Positions 26,577-35,243 of a stretch of 64,000 bases of DNA are shown one piece after another. The stretch is from assembly GCF_016756495.1 (NCBI RefSeq), contig NZ_AP023243.1, positions 62,001 to 126,000 of the forward strand. Direction: 5' to 3'. Source of the stretch: Mesorhizobium sp. 113-3-3. Lineage in GTDB: Bacteria; Pseudomonadota; Alphaproteobacteria; Rhizobiales; Rhizobiaceae. Under the pieces are notes generated by a model. It was not told where the DNA came from, ran no database searches, and saw only the letters and a list, made by a program, of their open reading frames with translations. Both the position numbers and the translations under genes were made by a program. The first letter of the stretch is position 1. Each line of letters starts with the position of its first letter.

Positions 26577-27809
26577 ATGAGCCCGCTGTGTGAAACCCCC
26601 TCCCGACGCGCCGTGCTGATGACCGGCGGCGCGCTGTTTGCCTGGGCCTATCTGCCGCGCTTTGCCCGCGCCGCCGACAATCGCGATCCGCGCCTGATCG
26701 TCATCGTGCTGCGCGGCGCGCTCGATGGCCTGTCGGCGGTCGGTCCGGTCGGCGATCCCGACTATGCCGGCCTGCATGGCGACATCGCCTTGTCGCTCGC
26801 CGGCCCGCATCCGGCGCTGCCGCTCGATGGTTTCTTCGCGGTCAATCCGGCGATGCCGGTCTTCGCCAGGCTGTTCAAGGCAAGCCAAGCCGCAGTGGTG
26901 CATGCGGCCGCGACAGGCTATCGTGAACGCTCGCACTTCGACGGCCAGGACGTGCTCGAAAGCGGTTTCGCCGGTCCCGGCCATGTCGCCACGGGGTGGC
27001 TCAACCGGGCCCTGGAGAGCCTGCCGGCGGGCGACCGCGTGGCGACGCTTGGCGGCTTGGCCGTCGGACCGTCGACGCCGCTGGTGATCCGAGGTGCCGC
27101 CCCCGTGCTCGGCTGGGCGCCGCAATCACTGCCGGAGCCGGCCGGCGACCTCGCAACGCGGGTTCTCGACCTTTACCAGCATCGCGACCCTGTGCTGGCG
27201 GTGGCCCTGCAAAAGGGCCTCGATGCCGACCGGATGGCGCTCGACGACCATATGGGCGCCAAGGCGATGAAGCCGAAGGGCGGCCTCGACAGCGCCGCCG
27301 GCATGCGGCAGGCCGCGCAAGGTGCGGCCAGGCTGATCGCGGCGGATGACGGGCCGCGCGTTGCGGCGCTCGCCTTCGACGGCTGGGACACGCATGTCAA
27401 CGAAGGCGGCGCGACCGGCCGGCTCGCCACGCTGCTCGGCGGCCTCGACGGCGCCTTCGAGGAGTTCGAGAAGGGTCTCGGCGAGCGCTGGAAGGACACG
27501 GCGGTCGTCGCCATCACCGAGTTCGGGCGCACGGCACGGATCAACGGCACGGTCGGCACCGATCACGGCACCGGCACGGTGGTGCTGCTGGCCGGCGGCG
27601 CGATCAAGGGCGGCCGCGTCATCGCCGACTGGCCGGGATTGAAGCCGGCCCAGCTCTACGAACAGCGCGACCTTGCCCCGACCAGCGATGTCAGGGCGGT
27701 GCTGAAGGGCGTGCTCGCCGACCAGTTCGGCCTGTCTGCCACCGTGCTCGGCGACAAGGTGTTTCCGGAGTCCGCGGCCGTGAAGCCGATGCGCGATCTC
27801 GTCGCGTAA
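26577..27809 (+). CDS. DUF1501 family protein (Tat-exported)
   Basis: A 410-aa sulfatase-fold protein with a Tat signal (SRRAVLMTGGALFAWAYLP). The core motifs are 'LIVIVLRGALDGLSAVGP', 'RSHFDGQDVLESG', 'FDGWDTH' and 'ITEFGRTARINGTVGTDHGTG', usual for the DUF1501 partner of DUF1800. The pair is probably periplasmic. The Asp/His residues in 'DGWDTH' and 'TDHGTG' are where alkaline-phosphatase-fold enzymes bind metal, so a hydrolase is possible. It starts 48 bp after the DUF1800 gene. Confidence 0.9.
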   Translation: MSPLCETPSRRAVLMTGGALFAWAYLPRFARAADNRDPRLIVIVLRGALDGLSAVGPVGDPDYAGLHGDIALSLAGPHPALPLDGFFAVNPAMPVFARLFKASQAAVVHAAATGYRERSHFDGQDVLESGFAGPGHVATGWLNRALESLPAGDRVATLGGLAVGPSTPLVIRGAAPVLGWAPQSLPEPAGDLATRVLDLYQHRDPVLAVALQKGLDADRMALDDHMGAKAMKPKGGLDSAAGMRQAAQGAARLIAADDGPRVAALAFDGWDTHVNEGGATGRLATLLGGLDGAFEEFEKGLGERWKDTAVVAITEFGRTARINGTVGTDHGTGTVVLLAGGAIKGGRVIADWPGLKPAQLYEQRDLAPTSDVRAVLKGVLADQFGLSATVLGDKVFPESAAVKPMRDLVA

Positions 27810-27882
27810 AAAGCCTGATGGCGTCACAAGGGACGCCATCTTTGGCGAAAAGGAGCAGGCTCCGCGTCGATCCGCTCAGCGA

Positions 27883-28134
27883 TCACCAGCGGTGGTGCCA
27901 GCGGTGGTAGTGGTGGTAGCGCCAATGACCCGGCCTGACCACTATCACACGACGATGGTTGGGCACGCAATTTCCCCACCGGTTCAGGTGCCAGCCGGGG
28001 CCGCATCTCCAGCCGACGCTTTCGATTGGCGACGGAGCGGCGCTGGGCTTTGCCATGGGCAGAGCCTGCGAGCCGACACTCGACAGCAGTAGCGTGCCTG
28101 CGGCGGTAGCAATCGGCAGAATGTATCTGAGCAT
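27883..28134 (-). CDS. GCG_CRPN-type small exported His/Trp-rich protein, copy 2
   Basis: An 83-aa paralogue of the protein at 24628, on the opposite strand. It has a signal peptide (about 1-25), 'RCGPGWHLNRWGNCVPNH' and a tail of His/Trp/Tyr (HWRYHHYHRWHHRW). The first Gly-Cys is Arg-Cys here. A strong GGAGGAC site lies just before ATG 28134, ruling out the longer frame. The two copies bracket the DUF1800/DUF1501 pair. Confidence 0.87.
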   Translation of the reverse strand: MLRYILPIATAAGTLLLSSVGSQALPMAKPSAAPSPIESVGWRCGPGWHLNRWGNCVPNHRRVIVVRPGHWRYHHYHRWHHRW

Positions 28135-28293
28135 GATTGTGTCCTCCATGGTTGATATTCCCGAGGACAACATACCACCCACCCGGCTGAATGCCGGATG
28201 GGTGGCCCTATCACATATTCGTTAGCCTAGCGGGCGGAGCGCTCGCCAATCGACGCCGCGACTTTCGGCGAGGCATCGGCTCGCTGCCCATGA

Positions 28294-31200
28294 TCAGGCG
28301 GCCTCGACCTTGATGACCGTCGCGTCCCGCACCAGTTTGGTCACGCCGGCGAAGTCGAGCTTGCCGGAACCGAGCACCGGCACTTTCGGGACGACGCGCA
28401 CTTCGGCGGGCACCATCAGGTCCATGGCGCCATTGGCCTTGGCGAAGGCCAGGAACTCCGCGCGTGTGGCGCCGGGAGCCTCGGTGATGAGAATGAGCTT
28501 CTCGCCCTTGCGCGCATCCGGCACCGAAGCGACCGCCGACAATGTGCCTTTCCACATTTCACCCGCCAGAGCCTCGACGGCGGCGAGCGAGATCATCTCG
28601 CCGCCGATCTTGGCGAAACGCTTGGCCCGGCCGCGAATGGTGATGAAGCCGCCGTCGTCGACCGAGACGACGTCGCCGGTGTCATGCCAGCCGTCCTCCA
28701 ACGGCTCCAGCACACCGGGCTTCTCGGCGCGCAGATAGCCCGACATGACATTCGGGCCGCGCACGTAGAGACGTCCGCCTTCATCGACGCCGGGTACCGG
28801 ATCCAGGCGGTATTCCATGCCGGGCATGATTTTGCCGACGCTGCCGGACTTGTTGTACATCGGCGTGTTGATGGCGATTACAGGTGCCGCTTCGATCACG
28901 CCGTAGCCCTCGAGGATACGCACGCCGAACTTTTCCATATAGGTCATGCGTGTCGCTGCCTTGACCGGTTCGGCCCCGGCAAAACAATAACGTATCGAAC
29001 GGAAGTCGTAGGGGTGCGCAGTGCGCGCATAGCCGTTGAGGAACGTATCGGTGCCGAAGATGATCGTCGCGTTGGACGCGTAGATCAGTTCCGGCACGAT
29101 GCGGTAGTGCAGCGGCGACGGGTAGAAATACACCGGCACGCCCGAGATCAGCGGCAGCACCGTGCCCGCCGTCATGCCGAAGGAATGGAAGATCGGCAAC
29201 ACGTTGAACACCTTGTCGCCAGAGTGGAAGTCGATGCGCGAGGCCGCCTGCGCGGCATTGGCCAGGATGTTGCGGTGGGTGAGCACGACGCCCTTCGGCG
29301 TGCCTTCCGAGCCGGAGGTGAACAGGATCACCGCCGGATCGTCAGCCTTGCGCGGTGCGCGCGGCGTCGACTTGCGCAACAGGCCGAGCAGCTTGTCCCT
29401 GAGGCCGATGGTCTTGCGCAGATCGTCGAGCCAGACGATGTCGACCGAGCGGCCGATCTCCTCGACCACCGCACCAAGCTTGGCCTGCTCGACGAAGGCG
29501 CGCGAGGTGAGCACGGTGCGCACTTCTGCGGCCTTGCAGGCGGACAGGATGTTGGCGGCACCCGCGGTGAAGTTGATCATAGCCGGCACCTTGCCGGCCG
29601 ACATGACGCCAAGCAGCGTCGCGCAGGAGCCGTTGGCGTTGGGCAGCATGATGCCGAGCGTCTGCTGGTCGGCATAAAGGTTCTGGAATTTCTCGCCAAG
29701 CACGGCGGCCGCCGTCAGCAGCTTGCCATAGCTCAGCGAGCCGGTGACCGGATCCTGCACGGCGAGCCGTTTCATGCCGCGTTCATTCGCCGTCAGGATG
29801 ATCTTTTCCAGCACCGTCCTGTCGATGTCCTGGGTGCGGAAGACGAGATCCGACATGACCTGGTAGAGGGCGGCACCCGCCGCGGCGCGGCGCTGGCGGC
29901 CCTTCAGTTCCGGCGGCACTTGCAGCTTGACCGGTTCCAGTATGGTCACCTTGACCTTCGGGAACAGGCGGCGGCGCACATGCTGCGACGTCAGCCGCGA
30001 GAACGGGCTTTTCTCCAGCCCGTCGATGCGGATCGGCACGACCATCGAGCCGGTCTTGTCCGCCACCATGGCGGCGCCGTCATAGACCTTCATCAGCCCG
30101 CCGGTGACGGTGATGCGGCCTTCGGGGAAGATGACCAGCGGATCGCCGCCCTGCACGATCTTGATCAGCGTGCGGGTCGACATCGGCTTGGCCGGATTGA
30201 GCGGCAAAGCGCGGGCAAGCTTCATGAACGGCTTCATCCACCAGGCCTGGGCGATGGTGTAGTCGATGGCGAAGACCGGCTCCTCATCGGTCAGCGTCAG
30301 CGCCAGCGGACCGTCGAGGAAGCTGACATGGTTGAGCGCCAGGATCGGCGCCTTGCCGGCCGCCTTGAGGTTCTCCATGCCCTCGACCTCCAGGCGCAGG
30401 AAGGCGCGGAACAGGATGGAGACGAAGTCACGGAACGCGTTGGTCGGCAGGAATTTCAGCATCAGCCAGGCGGCGACGGCGTTGGCCACGGCCAGGCCGA
30501 ACAGGATGCCGCCGGTGGAGACTTTCGTCTGGATCAAGGCGACAACAATACCGCCTACCGTCATGAAGCCGGCATTGACGATGCTGACCGCGGCGACGAC
30601 GCGGGCGCGGCGCGCTTCCGGCGACCAGGCCTGCACGGCGGCGAAGGTCGGCACCACGAGGAAGGCGCTGGCGATGGCCATGGCGGCGAGGTCGATCGCT
30701 ACACGGATCGTGTTTGGCCCGGCGAAGAACAGCGCAAGTGTTTGCGCCTTCGGCGAAGGCTGCATGCTCCAGACGGCCCAGGCCAAATGCAGGCCGAACA
30801 GCGCCAGCAGCGCCGTTCCGACCGGCGCGGGCAGAAGCACGATGCGGCCCTGCGACATCCATGCGGCAATCGCCGAACCGATGGCGATCGAGACGGCAAA
30901 CACCGCGAGATAGACGGTGACGGCGATCTCGTCGCCGCCGAGCGAATCCTTGATCAAGGTCGGCAGAATCGAGAGCACGATGGCGCCGATCAGCCAGAAC
31001 CACGAGGTCATCAGGCCGGCGCGCCAGATGCGCATATCGGTGCGCAATTCGCTGACCTGGCGCCAGGTCGAGCGGAAGATGTTCTTGTCGATGGCAAGGT
31101 TGGGCGCCGCCGAACCGGTGGGCGGAATGTAGCGGCTTACGAACCAGCAGCCGACGGCGAGGGCCATCATGATCGGGCCGAACACCATGACGCCAATGCC

Positions 31201-31707
31201 GTCGGCCGAGACGACGCCGCCGGCGATCGTGCCGCCGAGGATGGCGGCAAACGTGGCCGACTCGATCCAGGCGTTTGCCTTGGGCAGTTCCTTGCGCTCG
31301 AGATGGTCGGGCAGGATGCCGTATTTGATCGGCCCGAACAGCGCCGAGATGATGCCGAACATCAGCAGCGCCGTCATCAGCACCGGGATCGAAGACAGCG
31401 CGATGCCGGCGACGGAGACCGCCGCCGCGGCGATCTCGGCGAATTTCAGCCGCCGGGCGATCAGGGCCTTGTCGAAACGGTCGGCGATCTCGCCGCCAAG
31501 CGCCGACAAGAGCAGGAAGGGCGCCATGAAGACGGCGCCGGCGAGCGTGACCAGCGAGGCCGCCTGGTCGGCGGCCAGCGTGAAGAGGATCAGGAACACC
31601 AGTGTGTTCTTGAGAAAATTGTCGTTGAAAGCGGACAGGAACTGCGTCCAGAACAGAGGCGCAAAGCGCCGGGACAACATCAGATGCGTGTTCATGGCGA
31701 TTTCCAT
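28294..31707 (-). CDS. aas: Bifunctional lysophospholipid transporter/acyltransferase and acyl-ACP synthetase
   Basis: A 1137-aa three-module fusion for phospholipid remodelling and exogenous fatty acid use. Residues 1-410 form an MFS lysophospholipid flippase (LplT-like, many membrane segments). About 440-640 form a PlsC-type acyltransferase with the NHVSFLD (HX4D) motif near 456 and 'FPEGRIT'. About 650-1130 form an AMP-forming acyl-ACP synthetase with 'ILFTSGSEGTPKG' near 790 and 'GYGVIEAAPV'. The same order occurs in other proteobacterial fused Aas proteins. Starts at 31707 and 31695 are both possible; neither ribosome site is strong. The promoter is overlapped by three palindromes. Confidence 0.93.
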   Translation of the reverse strand: MEIAMNTHLMLSRRFAPLFWTQFLSAFNDNFLKNTLVFLILFTLAADQAASLVTLAGAVFMAPFLLLSALGGEIADRFDKALIARRLKFAEIAAAAVSVAGIALSSIPVLMTALLMFGIISALFGPIKYGILPDHLERKELPKANAWIESATFAAILGGTIAGGVVSADGIGVMVFGPIMMALAVGCWFVSRYIPPTGSAAPNLAIDKNIFRSTWRQVSELRTDMRIWRAGLMTSWFWLIGAIVLSILPTLIKDSLGGDEIAVTVYLAVFAVSIAIGSAIAAWMSQGRIVLLPAPVGTALLALFGLHLAWAVWSMQPSPKAQTLALFFAGPNTIRVAIDLAAMAIASAFLVVPTFAAVQAWSPEARRARVVAAVSIVNAGFMTVGGIVVALIQTKVSTGGILFGLAVANAVAAWLMLKFLPTNAFRDFVSILFRAFLRLEVEGMENLKAAGKAPILALNHVSFLDGPLALTLTDEEPVFAIDYTIAQAWWMKPFMKLARALPLNPAKPMSTRTLIKIVQGGDPLVIFPEGRITVTGGLMKVYDGAAMVADKTGSMVVPIRIDGLEKSPFSRLTSQHVRRRLFPKVKVTILEPVKLQVPPELKGRQRRAAAGAALYQVMSDLVFRTQDIDRTVLEKIILTANERGMKRLAVQDPVTGSLSYGKLLTAAAVLGEKFQNLYADQQTLGIMLPNANGSCATLLGVMSAGKVPAMINFTAGAANILSACKAAEVRTVLTSRAFVEQAKLGAVVEEIGRSVDIVWLDDLRKTIGLRDKLLGLLRKSTPRAPRKADDPAVILFTSGSEGTPKGVVLTHRNILANAAQAASRIDFHSGDKVFNVLPIFHSFGMTAGTVLPLISGVPVYFYPSPLHYRIVPELIYASNATIIFGTDTFLNGYARTAHPYDFRSIRYCFAGAEPVKAATRMTYMEKFGVRILEGYGVIEAAPVIAINTPMYNKSGSVGKIMPGMEYRLDPVPGVDEGGRLYVRGPNVMSGYLRAEKPGVLEPLEDGWHDTGDVVSVDDGGFITIRGRAKRFAKIGGEMISLAAVEALAGEMWKGTLSAVASVPDARKGEKLILITEAPGATRAEFLAFAKANGAMDLMVPAEVRVVPKVPVLGSGKLDFAGVTKLVRDATVIKVEAA

Positions 31708-31842
31708 TTGGCGGAACCCTGCGGCTGTGTGCCGAAAGGCCCTGCAGGTTGCACGCGCTGTTTCGATCTCAGTGATAGTCCTGAGCTGGTTAAACTTCCT
31801 TGCTGTGCTTGATGCTCATCGGCGGCTTTTTGCTTGCCTGAA

Positions 31843-31913
31843 ATGAACATCGTTCATAATCGCACCTTATCACGTTTTGAACATTGTTCAAGATAAAAAT
31901 GAACGACGTTCAT
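31843..31913 (-). promoter_or_regulatory. aas promoter with three copies of a WTGAACNNNGTTCAW operator
   Basis: Three 15-bp perfect dyads share one pattern: ATGAACATCGTTCAT (31843-31857), TTGAACATTGTTCAA (31877-31891) and ATGAACGACGTTCAT (31899-31913). Centres are 34 and 22 bp apart. On the minus strand a candidate promoter has -35 TTCAAA (31876-31881) and -10 TATGAA (31853-31858) with a 17-bp spacer, both inside or touching palindromes. This is repressor-like architecture; the symmetry suits a TetR-family dimer, but the regulator is not in the window. Confidence 0.8.
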
Positions 31914-31999
31914 TGGACTCGAAAACGGAGCCGGCGGCTTGTGGAGTCTGTCAGGATTAGGATCGCGCCGCCCCGTAATGAGGCGGCGCGAAAGGTCGC

Positions 32000-33439
32000 C
32001 TATGCAGCGGCACCAGCCCTTTGCTTTATCAATGCCTTCTCAAACTCACCAACGGCAAACTCATGGCTCGCCTGATTTTTCGCTAGCTTCTGGGGATCAA
32101 ACCGCGCCATGTCCAAAACTAGGCGGTAAGCACCAGCAATGTCCTTCAGGTGTCTGTCTATAAATTTGAACGGGTCTGTTGCCCACACAATCCTTCCATC
32201 TTTGGCTTCCATAATACCCTTCAATCCATAAACTAGTGGCATAATAAGACCATCCGGATATCGGTAATATACCGGCATTCCAAGGTAATGCGTCGTCGGT
32301 TGGGTAAGCAAAAATCCGCTTTTATCTTTAGCAGTTTCGCGCTTTCCCGGATCGTACATTTTAACTATGTTATTAGATCCAAATCTATAATTATTTGAAT
32401 TATACGCGTCTGGAAATTGCGCGTAAATAATATCATAAAGTTCCGGAAGGTCAGCAAGAATATCGAAGCAGCTCTTCACGACATCATTTGTCAGCTCATG
32501 AGTTGGTCCATCAACAGGAGCAGAGACCGCCGGATTTGACATAAGGCGATCAAATTGCTTTGAGCACTCGCCCTTATTTCTGTATATATTCTGCGGAGTT
32601 ACAGATATGTCTAAAGGAAGAAGATGCTCTTCGTTCGCCTTGTTGAGGGGGATCCAGGCAAGCGCGAGAAGGTCTCGGACTTTGATGGGCTTACCTTCGC
32701 CGCTTTCCCACTCATTACTCTTCCACTCGACCTGCGCAGCAACATCCGGATCAAGGCGCTCCCGAATTTCAGTGTAGAAGCCGAGCTTGTTCGATTTCGT
32801 CTCCTGCGTGAGCTGTGCGTTATTGTTTCTAGCCGCACAAATATCTAAAACGGACATCTCGAACTGCTGAACTATGTGTTGATCACTCACGTCAGACGGC
32901 ACGATGATTTCTACTGGTACCAAGAAATCGAACTGATCCTTCACAGCATCGAGTTCGGCTCGATACTCTTCCCAAAGATCCTTCATGTCCTCCCAAAGCG
33001 AAATCTTGGCGATTTCCCTCTCTTCGAGAACTGCGGAGAGCATATGAATTCCGATTGCAAGCATATTGTGCCCGCCGTCCAACACCCCCTCGGATGCTGG
33101 ATCGTTGAAACGAAGTTCGAATCTGTTTCGTTGAAGCGCCTCGTAGTCAGACGTTCCAAGTAAGATTCCCTTCGATTTAAAAGGGAAAAGTTCAGGAGTT
33201 TTGGCAAGCGATTCAAGAATCGAGCTGGTAACATTGCCCGTTTTGGCTGCTCGCGGATTAGCTTCAAGGGAGACATGATCGAACAAAGGGTAGAGATCAC
33301 GCCCACGCATAAAACCAGTATATCGCTTTATGCCTGCAATCGAATTTTCGGATGCGATATGGCTCAGACGATCTTCATCGCGCGCGCTTGGCTGTTCGGC
33401 AACAAGTGCGAAGCGAACTATCAGTTTTTGATTTTCCAT
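32000..33439 (-). CDS. AIPR-family (abortive infection phage resistance) protein
   Basis: A 479-aa protein with the two signatures I associate with AIPR proteins: 'GVLDGGHNMLAIG' near residues 116-128, and the Asn/Gln-rich 'ARNNNAQLTQETKSNKLGFY' near 202-220. The family is linked to abortive infection against phage; its biochemical action is not settled. It is much richer in A+T than the neighbours and uses AT-ended codons, a sign of transfer. ATG 33439 has GGAA close upstream; an ATG at 33487 lacks a clear site. No partner toxin, nuclease or methylase gene is adjacent, so it would act alone or with distant partners. Confidence 0.72.
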   Translation of the reverse strand: MENQKLIVRFALVAEQPSARDEDRLSHIASENSIAGIKRYTGFMRGRDLYPLFDHVSLEANPRAAKTGNVTSSILESLAKTPELFPFKSKGILLGTSDYEALQRNRFELRFNDPASEGVLDGGHNMLAIGIHMLSAVLEEREIAKISLWEDMKDLWEEYRAELDAVKDQFDFLVPVEIIVPSDVSDQHIVQQFEMSVLDICAARNNNAQLTQETKSNKLGFYTEIRERLDPDVAAQVEWKSNEWESGEGKPIKVRDLLALAWIPLNKANEEHLLPLDISVTPQNIYRNKGECSKQFDRLMSNPAVSAPVDGPTHELTNDVVKSCFDILADLPELYDIIYAQFPDAYNSNNYRFGSNNIVKMYDPGKRETAKDKSGFLLTQPTTHYLGMPVYYRYPDGLIMPLVYGLKGIMEAKDGRIVWATDPFKFIDRHLKDIAGAYRLVLDMARFDPQKLAKNQASHEFAVGEFEKALIKQRAGAAA

Positions 33440-33599
33440 TTGTTCCAGTCCTTCGTTGCGAAGAGACTGGCCCCGGCGAAGTGCCATGCAGCGTAAGTAA
33501 GCCTACCTACGTTTCCACTTTTCAGCAGCACCACAACCGAAACCATCTCAGGTTTCTTTTCAGCCCTCCATCCGGAAGGCGATATGAAGATGCATGCGA

Positions 33600-33615
33600 A
33601 CAAACCGTTTGTCAA
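33600..33615 (-). promoter_or_regulatory. Candidate AIPR promoter element with overlapping palindrome
   Basis: On the minus strand TTGACA (33610-33615) is a consensus -35 box. It is overlapped by the dyad ACAAACCGTTTGT (33600-33612). No good -10 is evident. The intergenic stretch 33440-33671 is AT-rich and otherwise holds no convincing gene. Confidence 0.35.
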
Positions 33616-33671
33616 CGGATCGTTACTAAGCTTGTCTTACTGGGTCCTTACAAGACAATTCGGATGAATAT

Positions 33672-35243
33672 TCATTCCGACCCCAACGTCGCCACTGTCT
33701 TCAGGGCGCCGTCGAGCATGTCGCCCTTCTCGTCCTTCAAAGCGACCTCACGTAAACGCCGGATCCAGTCGGCGGCATCGTCGCGGCCCTTGAGCATGGG
33801 AAGCGCCGACAGCACGCGGTCGAATTTCGATTGCGCCCGGACATGGGTGTCGCTGTAGCCCTTGATCAGCCGGCGGCAGTTGAGGACTTCGACGGCCAGC
33901 GTGTAGTCCTGGGGCACATATCCCAGTGCCAGCGCGTACCAGCGCTCGAGATGCGCGGTCTCGACCTTGTGGCGCAGCAGGCCGCGGCGCCAGCGGCGCA
34001 GGCCGCCGATGAACCACAAAGCGGCGAAGCCGGCAAAGCTGTCGGTGCGGATGCGGCGGCCATGGTTGATGCGGCGGTCGAGGAAGGCGGCAAGCTTCGG
34101 CCGGCTCTCGATATAGCTGCCCAGCCCCGCCGGCAGCGTGCCGCAGAATTCTTCGATGCGGGGATGGAAATATTCGGTGACCTGCAGGATCGAGCCATCC
34201 TTGACGCCGACCTCCTTGCGCACGCGCCTGTCACGCGTCGAGCGTGTCTTCAGGTCGGCGACGCGGATCATGTCATCGTAGCATAGCGCGTTGGCCAGAT
34301 GCTTGGCGGCGGCGATGGACAGCGCATAAGCACGGTCGGCGCCGTCCAGCGCGACAGCCTTGTCCAGCCGGTCGAGATACTCGCGCCCATAGGCGATGTC
34401 CTGATAGTCGACGACCTTTTTCAGGCCCCGCAGCGCCATGTCGCGCACCGTCGCGGGCATCAGATCGATACGGGCGGCGAGCGCCTGCCAGCCCTGCAGC
34501 AGGTTCTGCGGGCCGGTGACGCGCCCCGCACCCAGGGCGGATTCGACAATCGCCGGCTCCGCCGGCTTTGGCGCCGGCGCGGCCGTGCCGCGCGCGCGGT
34601 CATAGGCAGCGCCAAAGGCGGCGAGGCTGGCCTTGACGCCACGGCCGCCGGCACCGATCGCCTGCTCATAGCTTTCGCGCGTGAACGGCAGCGCGTCCGA
34701 CCCGGCCAGCGCGCCAAGCAGGCTGGCCGAGATCATCGAGCCGTTGTCAGCGGCGATCTTCTCCATGTCGAAGGCGATGAAGCGCTTCGACGCGGCTTCC
34801 GCCGTCGCATGCACCTTGGAGGACGAGGCCCGGCCGTCGCCCGGCTCGATCTTTTCCGACACCGCGGCGATGCGGTGCGAGGAGGCAATCAGCGTCGTGC
34901 GTTCCGGCGTGACGAAGCCACGGATGATGGCGCGGCCGGCTTCCATCAATTCGGCGGCGATCAGTATGTCGACATCGCCTTGCGAGGGCGACAGCGCGAA
35001 GACCGGAAGCCGGCCGGTGTCGCGGGCCATCTCGACATAATAGATTGTCGCGCCGGTGCGTTGCGCCACGCCGGCGACCGAGGTCGATTGCGCGACATAG
35101 CCATTGCGCTCGGCAACGTCGGTGATCCAGTCGGCCAAGACGCCACCGCCCTGGCCGCCGACCGCCAGCACGGCGAGCTTGATGACACGCTCGTCATCCT
35201 GGGCGCCGGCCTTGGCGCGGAGTGGGGGGACGGCGTCAAGCAT
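33672..35243 (-). CDS. iorB: Indolepyruvate ferredoxin oxidoreductase beta-type subunit
   Basis: A 523-aa protein. The first 200 or so residues are the gamma/beta-type domain of 2-oxoacid:ferredoxin oxidoreductases ('KLAVLAVGGQGGGVLADWITDVAERNGY', then 'SVAGVAQRTGATIYYVEM'). The remainder is a long C-terminal extension, as in the large IorB of aerobic proteobacteria. It works with IorA in CoA-dependent oxidative decarboxylation of an aryl 2-oxoacid. It overlaps iorA by 8 bp. In this context the substrate could be 2-aminophenylglyoxylate (isatinate) rather than indolepyruvate; this is inference from neighbours. Confidence 0.87.
   Translation of the reverse strand: MLDAVPPLRAKAGAQDDERVIKLAVLAVGGQGGGVLADWITDVAERNGYVAQSTSVAGVAQRTGATIYYVEMARDTGRLPVFALSPSQGDVDILIAAELMEAGRAIIRGFVTPERTTLIASSHRIAAVSEKIEPGDGRASSSKVHATAEAASKRFIAFDMEKIAADNGSMISASLLGALAGSDALPFTRESYEQAIGAGGRGVKASLAAFGAAYDRARGTAAPAPKPAEPAIVESALGAGRVTGPQNLLQGWQALAARIDLMPATVRDMALRGLKKVVDYQDIAYGREYLDRLDKAVALDGADRAYALSIAAAKHLANALCYDDMIRVADLKTRSTRDRRVRKEVGVKDGSILQVTEYFHPRIEEFCGTLPAGLGSYIESRPKLAAFLDRRINHGRRIRTDSFAGFAALWFIGGLRRWRRGLLRHKVETAHLERWYALALGYVPQDYTLAVEVLNCRRLIKGYSDTHVRAQSKFDRVLSALPMLKGRDDAADWIRRLREVALKDEKGDMLDGALKTVATLGSE

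Noticed and set aside
28684..31812. A 1042-codon open frame on the plus strand opposite aas
   Set aside because: It is the antisense shadow of aas; composition is dominated by Arg, His, Asp and Gln with no recognisable fold.
31843..31913. LexA (SOS) boxes upstream of aas
   Set aside because: The alphaproteobacterial LexA site is a direct GTTC-N7-GTTC repeat. These are inverted GAAC-N3-GTTC repeats before a lipid gene.
33421..33615. A possible 64-aa minus-strand gene just upstream of and overlapping the AIPR start
   Set aside because: It would start with TTG inside the putative -35 box, has no good ribosome site, and no recognisable sequence. An internal ATG at 33546 gives 41 aa without better support.
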